64,000 nucleotides of DNA from Pseudarthrobacter raffinosi (GCF_023913735.1 NZ_JAMXBH010000025.1:1-64000); one strand, 5' to 3'. Counted from the first letter of the stretch, positions 15,530-24,650 are shown. Notes: generated from the letters alone by a model not told the origin. Program-made: numbers and translations.

Positions 15530-18442
15530 CTATGGCCGGATCTTGGCCCCGCCAAGGGCGGTCCATTCGATCCTGCCACTTTGGAAAGTTTGGGCGCAGC
15601 TTTGCCCATCGGTGGTGCACGTCTGCGGCGCCGTGGGGTAGCCGAGGGTGCCGTTCTCGAATCCTTGCCCTGCCCAGGCTTGTTGGATTGGACCCGGAAC
15701 CATCGGATGGGCGCCGCTGGCAGCGGACCACATGATGGTTCCTTTTTCGAAGTTCTGGAAGCAGCCGCCGTTGCGGAGCCCGCAGACAGATCCGCTGGTC
15801 GGGTAGCCCAATGAACCCGATTCAAAACCTGCCTGGGCCCAGCGCGTCTGGATCGCCGCCGATGTAACTGGTTGCGCACCGGTCTGCGGCGACCACATCA
15901 CAGTGCCCTTTTCGAAGTTCTGGAAGCAGCCGCCGTCGCGCAGTCCGCAAATCTGGGCGCTGGCCGGATAGCCCAGCGAGCCGTTTTCGAAACCTGACTT
16001 GACCCAGGCATCCCTGATGGGGCCAAAGTGCAAGGCGTGCGCGTCGGTAGCCTGAGACCACATGACGCTACCGCCGAGATAGTTCTGGAAGCAGCCGCTG
16101 TTCCGCAGCCCGCACAGGACGGTCGACGCCGGGTAGCCAAGGCGGCCATTCTCGAAGCCCTCCCGTTGCCAAAGGTCCCGGATCGGCCCGTTGAGGCTGG
16201 GATGTGCACCGGTCGACGGGGAATACATCAGGGCGCCTTTGGCGAACATCTGGAAACATCCGTCGTTTGCTAGCCCGCAGTATTTGGGGGAGGTGGGGTA
16301 GCCAAGGGAGCCGGTAACGGAATCGTAGGCGTTCCATCCATCACGCATTGCCCCGGCGGTGACCGTTTGGATGGACGTGGCGGCGGAGTAGGTCACGGTG
16401 CCGTGCTCGAATGACTGCAGGCATCCGCTGTCGGGAAGGTTGCACACCGCGAAGGACGTGGGATAACCCAGAGAACCGTTCTCGAATCCGGTTTTCTGCC
16501 AGTAGTCCAGCGTCCGGCCGGTGACGGGAAACGCGCCTGTTGCCGGTGAGAACAGTAGGGTTCCGCCTTGGAACAGTTGGAAACAGCCGCCGCCGCGGAT
16601 GCCGCAAACCTCAGTGCCGATCGGGAAGCCGATGGGAACAGACTGCGAACGGGCGGACTTCCAGGAGTCTGCCATGCCCATAAAGATGGGCCAGGCTCCT
16701 GAAGCGCCGGTCCACGCCACCACTCCACCCACGAAGCTCTGCGTGCAACTCGTGGCATCGCAGGTGGCATCCGCAGAGGGGTAGCCCAGGAGGCCGTTTT
16801 CGAATCCGGCGCGCGACCAAGCGTCAAGGATAGGACCGGATTTCACAAGCTGAGCCCCTGTAGAGCTGCTGGAGAGGACCGAACCTGCCTGGAACAGTTG
16901 GAAACAGCCGGAGAGGCGCAGCCCACAGGTGGTGTTGCTGGTCGGATACCCGAGAGGTCCGTTCTCGTAGCCGTTTTTGGCCCAGTAGTCGCGTATCGCT
17001 CCGGGCTGAATCAGGGCCGCGCCGGAGGTGGACGAGGAAAGAATGCTCCCGCCTTGGAAATTCTGGAAGCAGCCATTGTCCTTCAGGCCACAGACAATAT
17101 CGCTTGTTGGATAACCAGCCGGGCCGCCTTCGGCCCCGGTGGCCCGCCAAGCTGCCGCGACAGGACCGGCTATCACCGCGAAAGCACCGGAGGACCCTGA
17201 CCACATCACGGTTCCGCCCTGGAAGCCCTGGTAGCAGCCACCATTCGCGAGGCCGCATACGATACTAGTGGTCGTGTTGCCCAAGGCGGGATAACTGGAC
17301 CTGTACGCACCGATCTGCTGAGTGGCCGCAGGCGGAATGCCGCTAGAGGCGAAGGCTTTCAGTCCCGAGTAGTCTCCATTCCAGACATTCGAGTCACCCG
17401 CCAATGGCCCGGTGCTGCTGTACTGCCAGATACTGTAAGTGCTCCAGCTTGCGGAAGGAACCGGTCCCGCGTTGTTCGTAGGCGAACTCGGGTAGGCAGC
17501 GACCCACAGCGGGTAGTCACCAAAACCTGAGGGATTGCCGAGGCACTGATTCCACCAGCTGGTGTTGGTGTAGATAACGGGAACCCGTCCGGTCAATGAC
17601 TGCATTGTGTTGCCGAAGTCGCGGACCCAGGAGCCCAGCTGCGCAGGCGACATGCCGTAGCAAGTGTTGCCGAAGTAAAAACCGTTGATGGTACGGCCTT
17701 CGTAGGGGTTGAACTCGAAGTCTAGGACAGGCGGCATGGTGTACCCGTCGGCGGTCCAGCCACCACCGTTTTGTACGAAGTACCGTGCTTGGTCTGCTCC
17801 GGAGGACCAGTTGGGGATTGCGAAGTGGTAAGCCCCCCGAACCATTCCGACATTGCGCGAACCCTGATACTGCGAACTATAGGACGGGTTCGTATAGTAG
17901 TTGCCCTCGCTGGCCTTGACGTACGCGAATCGGGCGCCCATGTTCCACTGGTGCTGCCAATCCACGCTGGGCTGGTGGCCGCTTACGTCCAATCCTTGGA
18001 TTCCAAACGTCGGCATCCAGGTGCCTTCGGTTCCGAGGGCCTCAGTGCTGAGCCTTTTAAAGCTGGTGCTTGAAGATGTCGCTGCCACTCTGGCGGACCG
18101 TTGGCCCATTTCCGCACCGCCGACGCCAACAGCCGCAGCCATGGACTCGTTGATGCTGCCAGATGCCGGATCAGGAGAGGGTGGGGTCGTCGGAGCCGGT
18201 GCGACTGATGGCACGGGTGCAGCCGGCGCAGGTGTTGGAGTCGTAGCTGATTCCGGGACCTGCGTCGATACCGCCGATGAGGTCGGCGTCGGCGCGGATG
18301 TTGAAGGCGGCGGAGTCGGGTTCGGTTCAACAGCGAAAGCGACCCCCGCCAGTCCGGGGCCCGCGACGAGAGCGGCGGCCAAAACTGCTGTCCCCAAGAC
18401 TTGCAGGAGGGGACGATGACTGTTGGACTGGTTCCGCTTCAT
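15530..18442 (-). CDS. Secreted GH25 lysozyme with about 11 LGFP repeats
   Basis: A 970-residue exported protein from the ATG at 18442, which has GGAG upstream. A signal peptide ends near AGVAFA, followed by a Pro/Thr/Ser linker to about residue 100. The GH25 muramidase domain (about 140-360) has GLDVSGHQ at its start and the LDFEF motif with the catalytic Asp and Glu. From about residue 380 to the end there are some 11 units of about 53 residues, each with a GYPTS-type core and paired cysteines as in CGLRNGGCFQNF: LGFP repeats, regarded as cell-wall anchoring modules. It likely cuts peptidoglycan during wall remodelling. It lies between the polysaccharide and pilus loci on its own transcript. 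Confidence 0.9.
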   Translation of the reverse strand: MKRNQSNSHRPLLQVLGTAVLAAALVAGPGLAGVAFAVEPNPTPPPSTSAPTPTSSAVSTQVPESATTPTPAPAAPVPSVAPAPTTPPSPDPASGSINESMAAAVGVGGAEMGQRSARVAATSSSTSFKRLSTEALGTEGTWMPTFGIQGLDVSGHQPSVDWQHQWNMGARFAYVKASEGNYYTNPSYSSQYQGSRNVGMVRGAYHFAIPNWSSGADQARYFVQNGGGWTADGYTMPPVLDFEFNPYEGRTINGFYFGNTCYGMSPAQLGSWVRDFGNTMQSLTGRVPVIYTNTSWWNQCLGNPSGFGDYPLWVAAYPSSPTNNAGPVPSASWSTYSIWQYSSTGPLAGDSNVWNGDYSGLKAFASSGIPPAATQQIGAYRSSYPALGNTTTSIVCGLANGGCYQGFQGGTVMWSGSSGAFAVIAGPVAAAWRATGAEGGPAGYPTSDIVCGLKDNGCFQNFQGGSILSSSTSGAALIQPGAIRDYWAKNGYENGPLGYPTSNTTCGLRLSGCFQLFQAGSVLSSSSTGAQLVKSGPILDAWSRAGFENGLLGYPSADATCDATSCTQSFVGGVVAWTGASGAWPIFMGMADSWKSARSQSVPIGFPIGTEVCGIRGGGCFQLFQGGTLLFSPATGAFPVTGRTLDYWQKTGFENGSLGYPTSFAVCNLPDSGCLQSFEHGTVTYSAATSIQTVTAGAMRDGWNAYDSVTGSLGYPTSPKYCGLANDGCFQMFAKGALMYSPSTGAHPSLNGPIRDLWQREGFENGRLGYPASTVLCGLRNSGCFQNYLGGSVMWSQATDAHALHFGPIRDAWVKSGFENGSLGYPASAQICGLRDGGCFQNFEKGTVMWSPQTGAQPVTSAAIQTRWAQAGFESGSLGYPTSGSVCGLRNGGCFQNFEKGTIMWSAASGAHPMVPGPIQQAWAGQGFENGTLGYPTAPQTCTTDGQSCAQTFQSGRIEWTALGGAKIRP
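15540..17310 (-). repeat. Tandem coding repeats of about 160 bp (LGFP units)
   Basis: The 3' part of the lysozyme gene is a tandem array of about 11 diverged units of roughly 53 codons. Cores read GYPTS, GYPAS, GYPSA, GFPIG and similar, and most units carry a Cys pair about 6 residues apart. The two copies around 15740-15910 are most alike (both contain FQNFEKGT), suggesting recent duplication. One unit near 16620-16760 is degenerate. Confidence 0.75.
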
Positions 18443-18491
18443 TTTGGCTCCGGAGACAATACGGCGCTGACGTGAGCGCGTCACAAGTGGG

Positions 18492-18519
18492 TTGCAGTTC
18501 AGGAGTCACTGAACTGCAA
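18492..18519. promoter_or_regulatory. Perfect 10-base dyad upstream of the lysozyme gene
   Basis: ttgcagttca (18492-18501) and tgaactgcaa (18510-18519) are exact inverted copies separated by 8 bases. The dyad lies 50-77 bases before the lysozyme ATG in a 271-base intergenic region shared with the divergent pilus operon. It could be an operator or a 5' UTR hairpin. The rest of the region (18520-18713) shows no gene or recognisable element. Confidence 0.5.
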
Positions 18520-18713
18520 TATCGAGACTTAACGCGCCTACCCTAACACCGCAGTGTCTGCAGTAACCAGAGTTTCCGTTGTTGCCAATGTGAAAGATGC
18601 GTCACTGTTATCCACAGCCCGACTCATATGACTTGGCGGCGTGCTGTACGCTCCCTAGGCTGTACCCAGTTGAACTGCCTCCGCCGGGGGCGGCAGTTGT
18701 ATTGGGGAACTAC

Positions 18714-19937
18714 ATGGACGCTGTGCGAATCGTGGAAGACGAAGTCCGCGAGCTGATCCGCCGTCGGGGTCTTGATCCACTGCGGCAGGCGGGCGAGGTC
18801 CGTCGTCTCGTAGAGGCGGCTGTCAGCGACTACGACGAACGGGCCCTGATGGGGCCGCTCCCTCCGATTGGTCCGCTGGAGGCCGCCCGCAGGTTTGTCT
18901 TTGATGCGGTGGCCGGCTTCGGTGTCCTTCAGCCGCTGCTGGACGATCCGACCATCGAGGAAGTCTGGATCAACGCGCCCAACGAAATCTACGTGGCCAG
19001 GAACGGCGAGTCGGAACTGACCTCACTCAGCCTCACGGACCAGCAGGTTCGCGATCTCGTGGAACGCATGTTGAAGAGTTCCGGCCGCCGCCTGGACATG
19101 TCATCGCCCTTCGTGGACGCAGCCTTGCCTGATGGTTCGAGACTCCACGTAGTTATTCCAGATGTCACCCGCAGGCACTGGGCCGTGAATATTCGCAAGT
19201 TCGTGGTGAAGGCCAGCCGCCTGGAGCACCTGGTCGAGCTTGGAACCCTGACACCACAGTCCGCCCGATTCCTCGGTGCAGCGGTGTCCAGCGGACTGAA
19301 CATCCTCGTGTCGGGCTCAACCCAGGCGGGCAAGACCACCATGCTCAACTGCCTGGCAGCGAGCATCGGCAGCCGTGAGCGCGTCATTACGGTCGAGGAA
19401 ATTTTCGAACTCCAGTTCCCGCTCCGGGACGTCGTCGGACTCCAATGCAGGCAGCCCAACCTCGAAGGCGAAGGCGAGATCCCACTGCGCAGGCTTGTAA
19501 AGGAAGCCCTCCGGATGCGCCCGGACAGACTAGTGGTGGGAGAGGTACGGGAAGCGGAAAGCCTGGACATGCTCATCGCCTTAAATAGTGGACTTCCGGG
19601 GATGTGCACCGTCCATGCAAACTCAGCCCACGACGCTGTGACCAAGATCTGTACCCTTCCGCTACTCGCCGGTGAAAATATCTCGTCTGCCTTCGTCGTC
19701 CCCACGGTGGCGTCCTGCATCGACCTCGTGGTCCACTGCAGCCGGCACGCCAACGGCCGCCGCCAAGTAACCGAGATCCTTTCCCTCGGCCGGCGGGTGG
19801 AAAACGGCATCATCGAATCCTCCATGGTTTTCGCCATGGAGGACGGCCAGCTGCAGCCGCGGGCCAACTCCATGCCCGCGGCGGAGAAGTTTTCCCGGGC
19901 AGGGTACGACGTCGCGGCGCTGCTGGAGCCGCGCTGA
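18714..19937 (+). CDS. cpaF: Tad/Flp pilus assembly ATPase
   Basis: A 407-residue secretion ATPase started at the ATG at 18714 (ttggggaac upstream); the frame is open for 39 more codons but the N-terminus is then not family-like. It has EEVWINAPNEIYV, a Walker A at SGSTQAGKTTMLN, the acidic VEEIFELQ, the arginine-finger and Walker B region ALRMRPDRLVVGEVR, and the His-box-like MCTVHANSA. It would power assembly of Flp/Tad pili at the cytoplasmic membrane. It heads a tightly overlapping seven-gene operon. The CpaE/TadZ localisation protein that often precedes it is missing here. Confidence 0.92.
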   Translation: MDAVRIVEDEVRELIRRRGLDPLRQAGEVRRLVEAAVSDYDERALMGPLPPIGPLEAARRFVFDAVAGFGVLQPLLDDPTIEEVWINAPNEIYVARNGESELTSLSLTDQQVRDLVERMLKSSGRRLDMSSPFVDAALPDGSRLHVVIPDVTRRHWAVNIRKFVVKASRLEHLVELGTLTPQSARFLGAAVSSGLNILVSGSTQAGKTTMLNCLAASIGSRERVITVEEIFELQFPLRDVVGLQCRQPNLEGEGEIPLRRLVKEALRMRPDRLVVGEVREAESLDMLIALNSGLPGMCTVHANSAHDAVTKICTLPLLAGENISSAFVVPTVASCIDLVVHCSRHANGRRQVTEILSLGRRVENGIIESSMVFAMEDGQLQPRANSMPAAEKFSRAGYDVAALLEPR

Positions 19938-20791
19938 TGGCGCCTCTGGTAGGGGTGCTTGCGGGCGCCGGGCTCTTCCTGATCTGGTGGTCGTTCTGGG
20001 AAAAGCCGGCAGCGCTGAAGCGCCGCCCGCGGGCCAGCCGCCTCGAGGACCTGCTGGCCTCCGCCGGAATCGAAAAGGTCACCGGGACGGGCCTCGTCGC
20101 GTCGTGCCTGGGACTGGGCATATTTGTGGCTCTCATCCTCTTTGTCGTCAGCCGGTCATGGCCTATATCCGTCTGCTTCGGACTTTTCGGCGGGTGGCTG
20201 CCCGTCAGCATTGTCCGGTGGCGGGCGACCAGGAGAACTGCCGTCCTACGCCAGCTCTGGCCGGACGTGGTGGACCACCTGCGGTCGGCCATCCGCGCCG
20301 GGCTTTCACTGCCGGAGGCCCTGATCCAGCTGGGGGAGAAAGGCCCCGAGGAGCTTCGGCATGTTTTCCGGGACTTCGGAGCCGACTACCGCGCGGGCGG
20401 GCAATTCGATGCATCTCTTAATAAACTCAAGGACCGGCTGGCGGACCCGGTGGCGGACCGGATCGTCGAGGCACTCAGGCTGACCCGTGAAGTGGGCGGT
20501 TCGGACCTGGGGAAACTGTTGGGCACCCTTGCGGAATTTCTCCGGGAAAATGCGCGGACACGCAGCGAGCTCGAGGCCCGGCAGTCCTGGACTGTCAACG
20601 CCGCCAGGCTCGCGGTTGCCGCTCCCTGGATCGTTATGCTCCTCCTGGCCACCCGGCCTGAAGCCGTGAACGCCTACAACACGCCCATGGGAGCCGGCGT
20701 CCTCCTCGGCGGGCTCGTGGTGTCGCTGGTCTGCTACTCCATCATGCTCCGCATCGGCGCCCTTCCGCAGGACGAACGGGTGCTGCGATGA
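19937..20791 (+). CDS. tadB: Tad pilus inner-membrane platform protein TadB
   Basis: A 284-residue type II secretion F-domain protein with two hydrophobic segments near the N-terminus, a cytoplasmic helical domain containing LRSAIRAGLSLPEALIQLGE, and two C-terminal membrane helices. With TadC it forms the platform on which the CpaF ATPase works. Its ATG shares one base with the cpaF stop (TGATG at 19935-19939), so translation is coupled. Confidence 0.85.
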   Translation: MAPLVGVLAGAGLFLIWWSFWEKPAALKRRPRASRLEDLLASAGIEKVTGTGLVASCLGLGIFVALILFVVSRSWPISVCFGLFGGWLPVSIVRWRATRRTAVLRQLWPDVVDHLRSAIRAGLSLPEALIQLGEKGPEELRHVFRDFGADYRAGGQFDASLNKLKDRLADPVADRIVEALRLTREVGGSDLGKLLGTLAEFLRENARTRSELEARQSWTVNAARLAVAAPWIVMLLLATRPEAVNAYNTPMGAGVLLGGLVVSLVCYSIMLRIGALPQDERVLR

Positions 20792-21729
20792 ACGGGATCT
20801 CGGCGGCTGCGATTGTGTGCGGCATCGTCCTCGGGACGGGCCTGTGGCTGATCTTCGTCCGGTTGCCCTTTATGCGGCCGCTCACATTCGTCGAGCGCAT
20901 CGATCCGCAGCTGAAATCGCAAAACCTTGAATCGCGGTTGCTGCGGGCCAGCGGACAGAACGCCACGCCATTCGGACCGTTGGACCGGATCGTGCGTCCC
21001 CTGCTCCACGACGGACTCGCAGCCTTGGGGAAGCTGAACCTAGGGTCAAAGGCGCTGACCCGCAGGCTCGCCCAAGCCGGCATCAACAAATCACCCATAG
21101 ATTTCCGGGCCGAACAGCTCCTCTGGGCCGCTGCTGGATTCGCCGCCGCCATGGCCGCGGTGGTGCTGGGCGCGGTAGCCGGCCGGTTCAGTCCATTCCT
21201 CGCGGTTGTCGCCGTCCTCGGAAGCGCGCTCGGCGGCTTTCTCTTCCGTGACTTCTGGTTGGGCGTCCAGATCAGCAGGCGGGAATCCCGGATGATGGCG
21301 GAGTTTCCCAGTCTTGCCGAGCTCATGGCCCTGGCTGTCGGTGCCGGTGAAAGTGCCACGGGGGCCCTGGACCGCGTCTGTCGCAGTGCCAGTGGCGAGC
21401 TGGCCAAGGAGTTTTCCAAGATTCTTGCTGAGACCAGAGCGGGAAAACCGCTGGTGGAAGCGCTCCAGGAGTTTTCCTCGCGGACAGATCTGGGGCCGCT
21501 CGTCAGATTTGTCGACGGAATCATCGTGGCGGTCGAGCGGGGCACACCCTTGGCAGATGTGCTGAGGGCTCAGGCCCAGGACGTCCGGGACACCGCAAAA
21601 CGGGACCTCATGGAGTCGGCGGGCAAGAAAGAAATTGCCATGATGGTTCCTTTGGTCTTTGGTGTACTGCCCTTAACAGTGGTTTTCGCAGTGTTCCCCG
21701 GCATCGCGGCCATCAGCCTTGGACTTTAG
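20788..21729 (+). CDS. tadC: Tad pilus inner-membrane platform protein TadC
   Basis: A 313-residue T2SF-domain protein with membrane segments near residues 5-25, 105-150 and the C-terminus (MMVPLVFGVLPLTVVFAVFP). The cytoplasmic part holds LAELMALAVGAGESATGALDRVC, the usual F-domain helix pair. It overlaps tadB by four bases (ATGA). It is the partner subunit of TadB in the pilus platform. An 81-base gap follows before the pilin-like gene. Confidence 0.85.
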   Translation: MNGISAAAIVCGIVLGTGLWLIFVRLPFMRPLTFVERIDPQLKSQNLESRLLRASGQNATPFGPLDRIVRPLLHDGLAALGKLNLGSKALTRRLAQAGINKSPIDFRAEQLLWAAAGFAAAMAAVVLGAVAGRFSPFLAVVAVLGSALGGFLFRDFWLGVQISRRESRMMAEFPSLAELMALAVGAGESATGALDRVCRSASGELAKEFSKILAETRAGKPLVEALQEFSSRTDLGPLVRFVDGIIVAVERGTPLADVLRAQAQDVRDTAKRDLMESAGKKEIAMMVPLVFGVLPLTVVFAVFPGIAAISLGL

Positions 21730-21810
21730 CCATGAGCATCGCCAAGCCGTCACAGCCGCTAACCGCCACATGACTTCCACCGCGTCATTTACACAACGAA
21801 TGGGACCGAA

Positions 21811-22077
21811 ATGAAAAACATGGGAATCTCGGGCAGCCTGCTGCTCCTCGCTTTGCTGGCCGGCCTGTGGGCACGGACCAGTGAAACTGTGTCAGGCCGG
21901 AGGTACGCAGCGACGGATCCCGACGTGCCGGCACAAGACCACCCGGAACGTGGCGACGTCCCCGGTTGGGTGATGATCACCTTAATGTCCGCAGTTTTGG
22001 TGGCGGGGTTGCTGGCTCTCGCCGGCCCAGCCCTCGAAACGATGTTCAACCAGGCCATGGACAAGGTCGGAAAGTAA
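21811..22077 (+). CDS. Small Flp pilin-like protein
   Basis: An 88-residue protein with two hydrophobic segments: an N-terminal one (MKNMGISGSLLLLALLAGLW) and a second (GWVMITLMSAVLVAGLLALAG) preceded by the charged stretch HPERGDVP. The second half, a short polar run then one long helix, resembles mature Flp pilins, but the usual Glu five residues after a prepilin cleavage Gly is not evident. Size and place between tadC and the TadE genes suggest it is the major pilin or a membrane-bound accessory subunit. A second ATG three codons in (21820) is possible. Confidence 0.6.
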   Translation: MKNMGISGSLLLLALLAGLWARTSETVSGRRYAATDPDVPAQDHPERGDVPGWVMITLMSAVLVAGLLALAGPALETMFNQAMDKVGK

Positions 22078-22080
22078 GTC

Positions 22081-22524
22081 ATGCTGGGCGCCAGCCAATG
22101 CATGCCCAGCCGGGAACCGTGCCAGTCCCGGATCGGCGCTGAGCCGGGCTGGCGCACGGATGAACGCGGTTCTGCCGTCGTGGACTTCGTCCTCGTGGGT
22201 GGCCTGCTCACCATGTTTTTTCTGGCGATAATCCAGCTGACCCTGGTCCTGCACGTCCGCAACACACTGATCGACGCGGCAGCCTCAGGGGCACGTTATG
22301 GAACCCTCGCAGACCGGGGAGCGTCAGATGCCCAGGAACGGGCGGCGACGCTCATCGAGACTTCCCTAAACGCTGAGTTCGCGCAGGACATCACAACTGC
22401 CGAAGCGACGTTCCAGGGCCTGCGGACCCTCGAAGTGACCATCAAGGCTCCGATGCCCGTCATCGGGCTGATCGGCCCCCGGGACCTGCTGGAGGTGAAA
22501 GGCCATGCGGCCATCCAGCCCTAA
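22081..22524 (+). CDS. TadE-like minor pilin
   Basis: A 147-residue protein with the TadE signature near residue 28: DERGSAVVDFVLVGGLLTMFFLA, a charged start, a processing-type Gly-Ser and a single hydrophobic helix. The remainder is an exported globular domain of about 90 residues. TadE-type pseudopilins are minor components of the Tad pilus. The gene begins three bases after the pilin-like gene and overlaps the next by 20 bases. The ATG at 22102 is an alternative start. Confidence 0.82.
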   Translation: MLGASQCMPSREPCQSRIGAEPGWRTDERGSAVVDFVLVGGLLTMFFLAIIQLTLVLHVRNTLIDAAASGARYGTLADRGASDAQERAATLIETSLNAEFAQDITTAEATFQGLRTLEVTIKAPMPVIGLIGPRDLLEVKGHAAIQP

Positions 22525-22990
22525 CACCTGGCGTTCCCGCCTACGCAAGCGATTCAGCGAGGCGCTCAGCAACGAGCACAGGGAAAAGGGGAGTGCAGTG
22601 GTCGAATTCACCTTCCTCGCGCTGCTCCTGATGGTCCCATTGGTCTACTTCATCATCACCGTGGGACAGATCCAGGGTGGGTCCTTCGCCGTGGTCGGCG
22701 CCGCCGACCAGGCCGCGAAGGTGTTCGTCGCCCAACCGGATGCAGAGTCTGCCGAGGCTGCTGCCGAACGGGCAGCCCTCATCGCCCTCGCGGACTTCGG
22801 CCACGATGCCGAGCAGGCACGCGTATCCACCCGCTGCGACCCTGCCGACTGCCAGTCTGCGGGCACGGCCATCACCGTCACGGTCAACCTCACTGTCCCG
22901 CTGCCCTTCGTGCCATTCAACGAGGACTTCAGGCTCAAGGCCAGCGAAGTTGAAGCCTCGTCCACCCAACTGGTGGGCAGGTTCCGGTGA
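22505..22990 (+). CDS. Second TadE/TadF-like minor pilin
   Basis: A 161-residue protein with a basic N-terminus, then REKGSAVVEFTFLALLLMVPLVYFI, a TadE-type motif including the Glu that pilins keep at position +5. The exported part contains two cysteines (TRCDPADCQS) that may form a disulfide. It overlaps the preceding TadE gene by 20 bases. It is probably the TadF-like partner. Confidence 0.8.
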   Translation: MRPSSPNTWRSRLRKRFSEALSNEHREKGSAVVEFTFLALLLMVPLVYFIITVGQIQGGSFAVVGAADQAAKVFVAQPDAESAEAAAERAALIALADFGHDAEQARVSTRCDPADCQSAGTAITVTVNLTVPLPFVPFNEDFRLKASEVEASSTQLVGRFR

Positions 22991-22997
22991 CCCAAAA

Positions 22998-23468
22998 GTG
23001 ACGCAGAAAGCGATCCCCGAAGCCACGCAGAGCGATCCAGGTGAGGGCGGCCAGATGACCGTCATGATCATCGGCTACGTCGCGCTGGCCCTCTTGGTGG
23101 TCACAGTGGTCATCGGCATCTCCAGCGTCTACCTCGAACACAAGCGGCTGTTGTCCCTGGCCGACGGCGCCTCGCTGGCCGCCGCCGACAGCTACACCTT
23201 GGGCGAGGTCGGGGGAGAGGGCGGGAGCCCCTCAGCCGTACTGGGCCCTGGACGCGTCCGCAGCGTTGCGGCCGACTTTATCGCGCGGAGCCCGTCGTCG
23301 GCCCGGTTCGACGGGTTAGCCGTTTCAGCGGCGACCGGCAGCCCTGACGGGTCCACCGCCGTCGTGGTTCTCAGCGCTGTTGTCCACCCTCCGGTGGTGA
23401 ACTTCCTGGTGCCTGATGGCATCAGAATTGAAGCGGCCTCCACGGCCCGTTCCCGGCTCACGCGCTGA
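22998..23468 (+). CDS. TadG-like pilus-associated protein (Rv3654c type)
   Basis: A 156-residue protein with one N-terminal hydrophobic helix (GGQMTVMIIGYVALALLVVTVV) and an exported domain with LSLADGASLAAADSY, a motif shared by TadG and mycobacterial Rv3654c-type proteins. The best start is GTG at 22998, eight bases after the preceding stop; ATG at 23055 would remove the short cytoplasmic lead. It closes the pilus operon. It is much shorter than TadG proteins with a von Willebrand domain, which fits the actinobacterial short form. Confidence 0.75.
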   Translation: MTQKAIPEATQSDPGEGGQMTVMIIGYVALALLVVTVVIGISSVYLEHKRLLSLADGASLAAADSYTLGEVGGEGGSPSAVLGPGRVRSVAADFIARSPSSARFDGLAVSAATGSPDGSTAVVVLSAVVHPPVVNFLVPDGIRIEAASTARSRLTR

Positions 23469-23531
23469 CCGGAAGCGGAGAAGCCAGGAGAAGTCCGGCA
23501 CTCCGGCCGGATAGCGTAGGCTTAAACGACC

Positions 23532-24650
23532 ATGGCCAATATTGATTTTTCCGCAGAAATCCGCGCTCTTCGCGCCACCTACACCTCCATCGAGCGAGTC
23601 AGCGATGTTGAGGCTCTGAAGGAAGACATCGCCGAACTGAGCGAACGCGCCGGCGAGCCTGACCTGTGGGATGACCCCGCCGCGGCGCAGAAGATCACCT
23701 CCCGCCTGTCGCACCGCCAGTCCGAGCTGGAGCGGCTGAACCGGCTGGTATCGCGGATCGATGACCTGGAAGTGCTGGTGGAGCTTGGCCAGGACGAGGA
23801 TGACGCCGATTCCATGGGCGAAGCTGCAACCGAGCTGGAGTCCATCAGGAAATCCCTGAAGGAACTCGAGGTAGTGACGCTGCTTTCGGGAGAGTACGAC
23901 GAACGTGAAGCCGTGGTGTCCATCAGGGCCGGGGCCGGCGGCGTGGACGCCGCAGACTTCGCCGAAATGCTCATGCGTATGTACCTTCGCTGGGCCGAAC
24001 GCCACGGGTACCCCACCACCGTCATGGACACCTCCTACGCCGAAGAGGCGGGACTGAAGTCCGCAACGTTCGAAGTCAAGGCACCGTATGCGTTCGGCAC
24101 GCTCAGCGTCGAAGCCGGGACTCACCGCCTGGTGCGGATCAGCCCGTTCGACAACCAGGGCCGCCGCCAGACGTCCTTCGCCGCCGTCGAGGTCATTCCG
24201 CTCATCGAGTCAACGGACTCCATCGACATACCGGACAACGAGATCCGTGTGGACGTGTTCAGGTCCTCCGGTCCCGGCGGGCAGTCGGTTAACACCACCG
24301 ACTCCGCCGTCCGGTTGACCCACATCCCCACCGGCACCGTGGTGTCGATGCAGAACGAAAAGTCGCAGCTCCAGAACCGGGCAGCAGCCCTGCGCGTTTT
24401 GCAGTCCCGGCTCCTTCTCCTGAAGAAGGAGCAGGAGGACGCCGAAAAGAAGGCGTTCGCCGGCGATGTCAAGGCATCCTGGGGCGATCAGATGCGCTCC
24501 TACGTCCTGAACCCGTACCAGATGGTCAAGGACCTCAGGACCGAACACGAGGTAGGCAACACCTCCGCCGTGTTCGACGGCGAAATTGACGACTTCATCG
24601 ACGCCGGGATCCGCTGGCGCACCGACAACCGGAACGCCGAGAAGTCGTAG
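23532..24650 (+). CDS. prfB: Peptide chain release factor 2
   Basis: A 372-residue class I release factor that ends translation at UGA and UAA. It carries the stop-codon-reading SPF tripeptide (VRISPFDNQGRRQTSF) and the peptidyl-hydrolysis GGQ in RSSGPGGQSVNTTDSAVR. The reading frame is continuous from the ATG at 23532: the in-frame UGA and programmed +1 shift found near codon 26 of many bacterial prfB genes are absent, as usual in actinobacteria. It stands 63 bases after the pilus operon and before ftsE, the common actinobacterial order prfB-ftsE-ftsX-smpB. Confidence 0.96.
   Translation: MANIDFSAEIRALRATYTSIERVSDVEALKEDIAELSERAGEPDLWDDPAAAQKITSRLSHRQSELERLNRLVSRIDDLEVLVELGQDEDDADSMGEAATELESIRKSLKELEVVTLLSGEYDEREAVVSIRAGAGGVDAADFAEMLMRMYLRWAERHGYPTTVMDTSYAEEAGLKSATFEVKAPYAFGTLSVEAGTHRLVRISPFDNQGRRQTSFAAVEVIPLIESTDSIDIPDNEIRVDVFRSSGPGGQSVNTTDSAVRLTHIPTGTVVSMQNEKSQLQNRAAALRVLQSRLLLLKKEQEDAEKKAFAGDVKASWGDQMRSYVLNPYQMVKDLRTEHEVGNTSAVFDGEIDDFIDAGIRWRTDNRNAEKS

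Noticed and set aside
15540..17310. CRISPR-like array suggested by regular repeats
   Set aside because: The units are about 160 bp, diverged and in frame, encoding LGFP modules.
23532..23640. Programmed frameshift in prfB
   Set aside because: The frame is continuous from ATG and contains no internal UGA, so no frameshift is needed.
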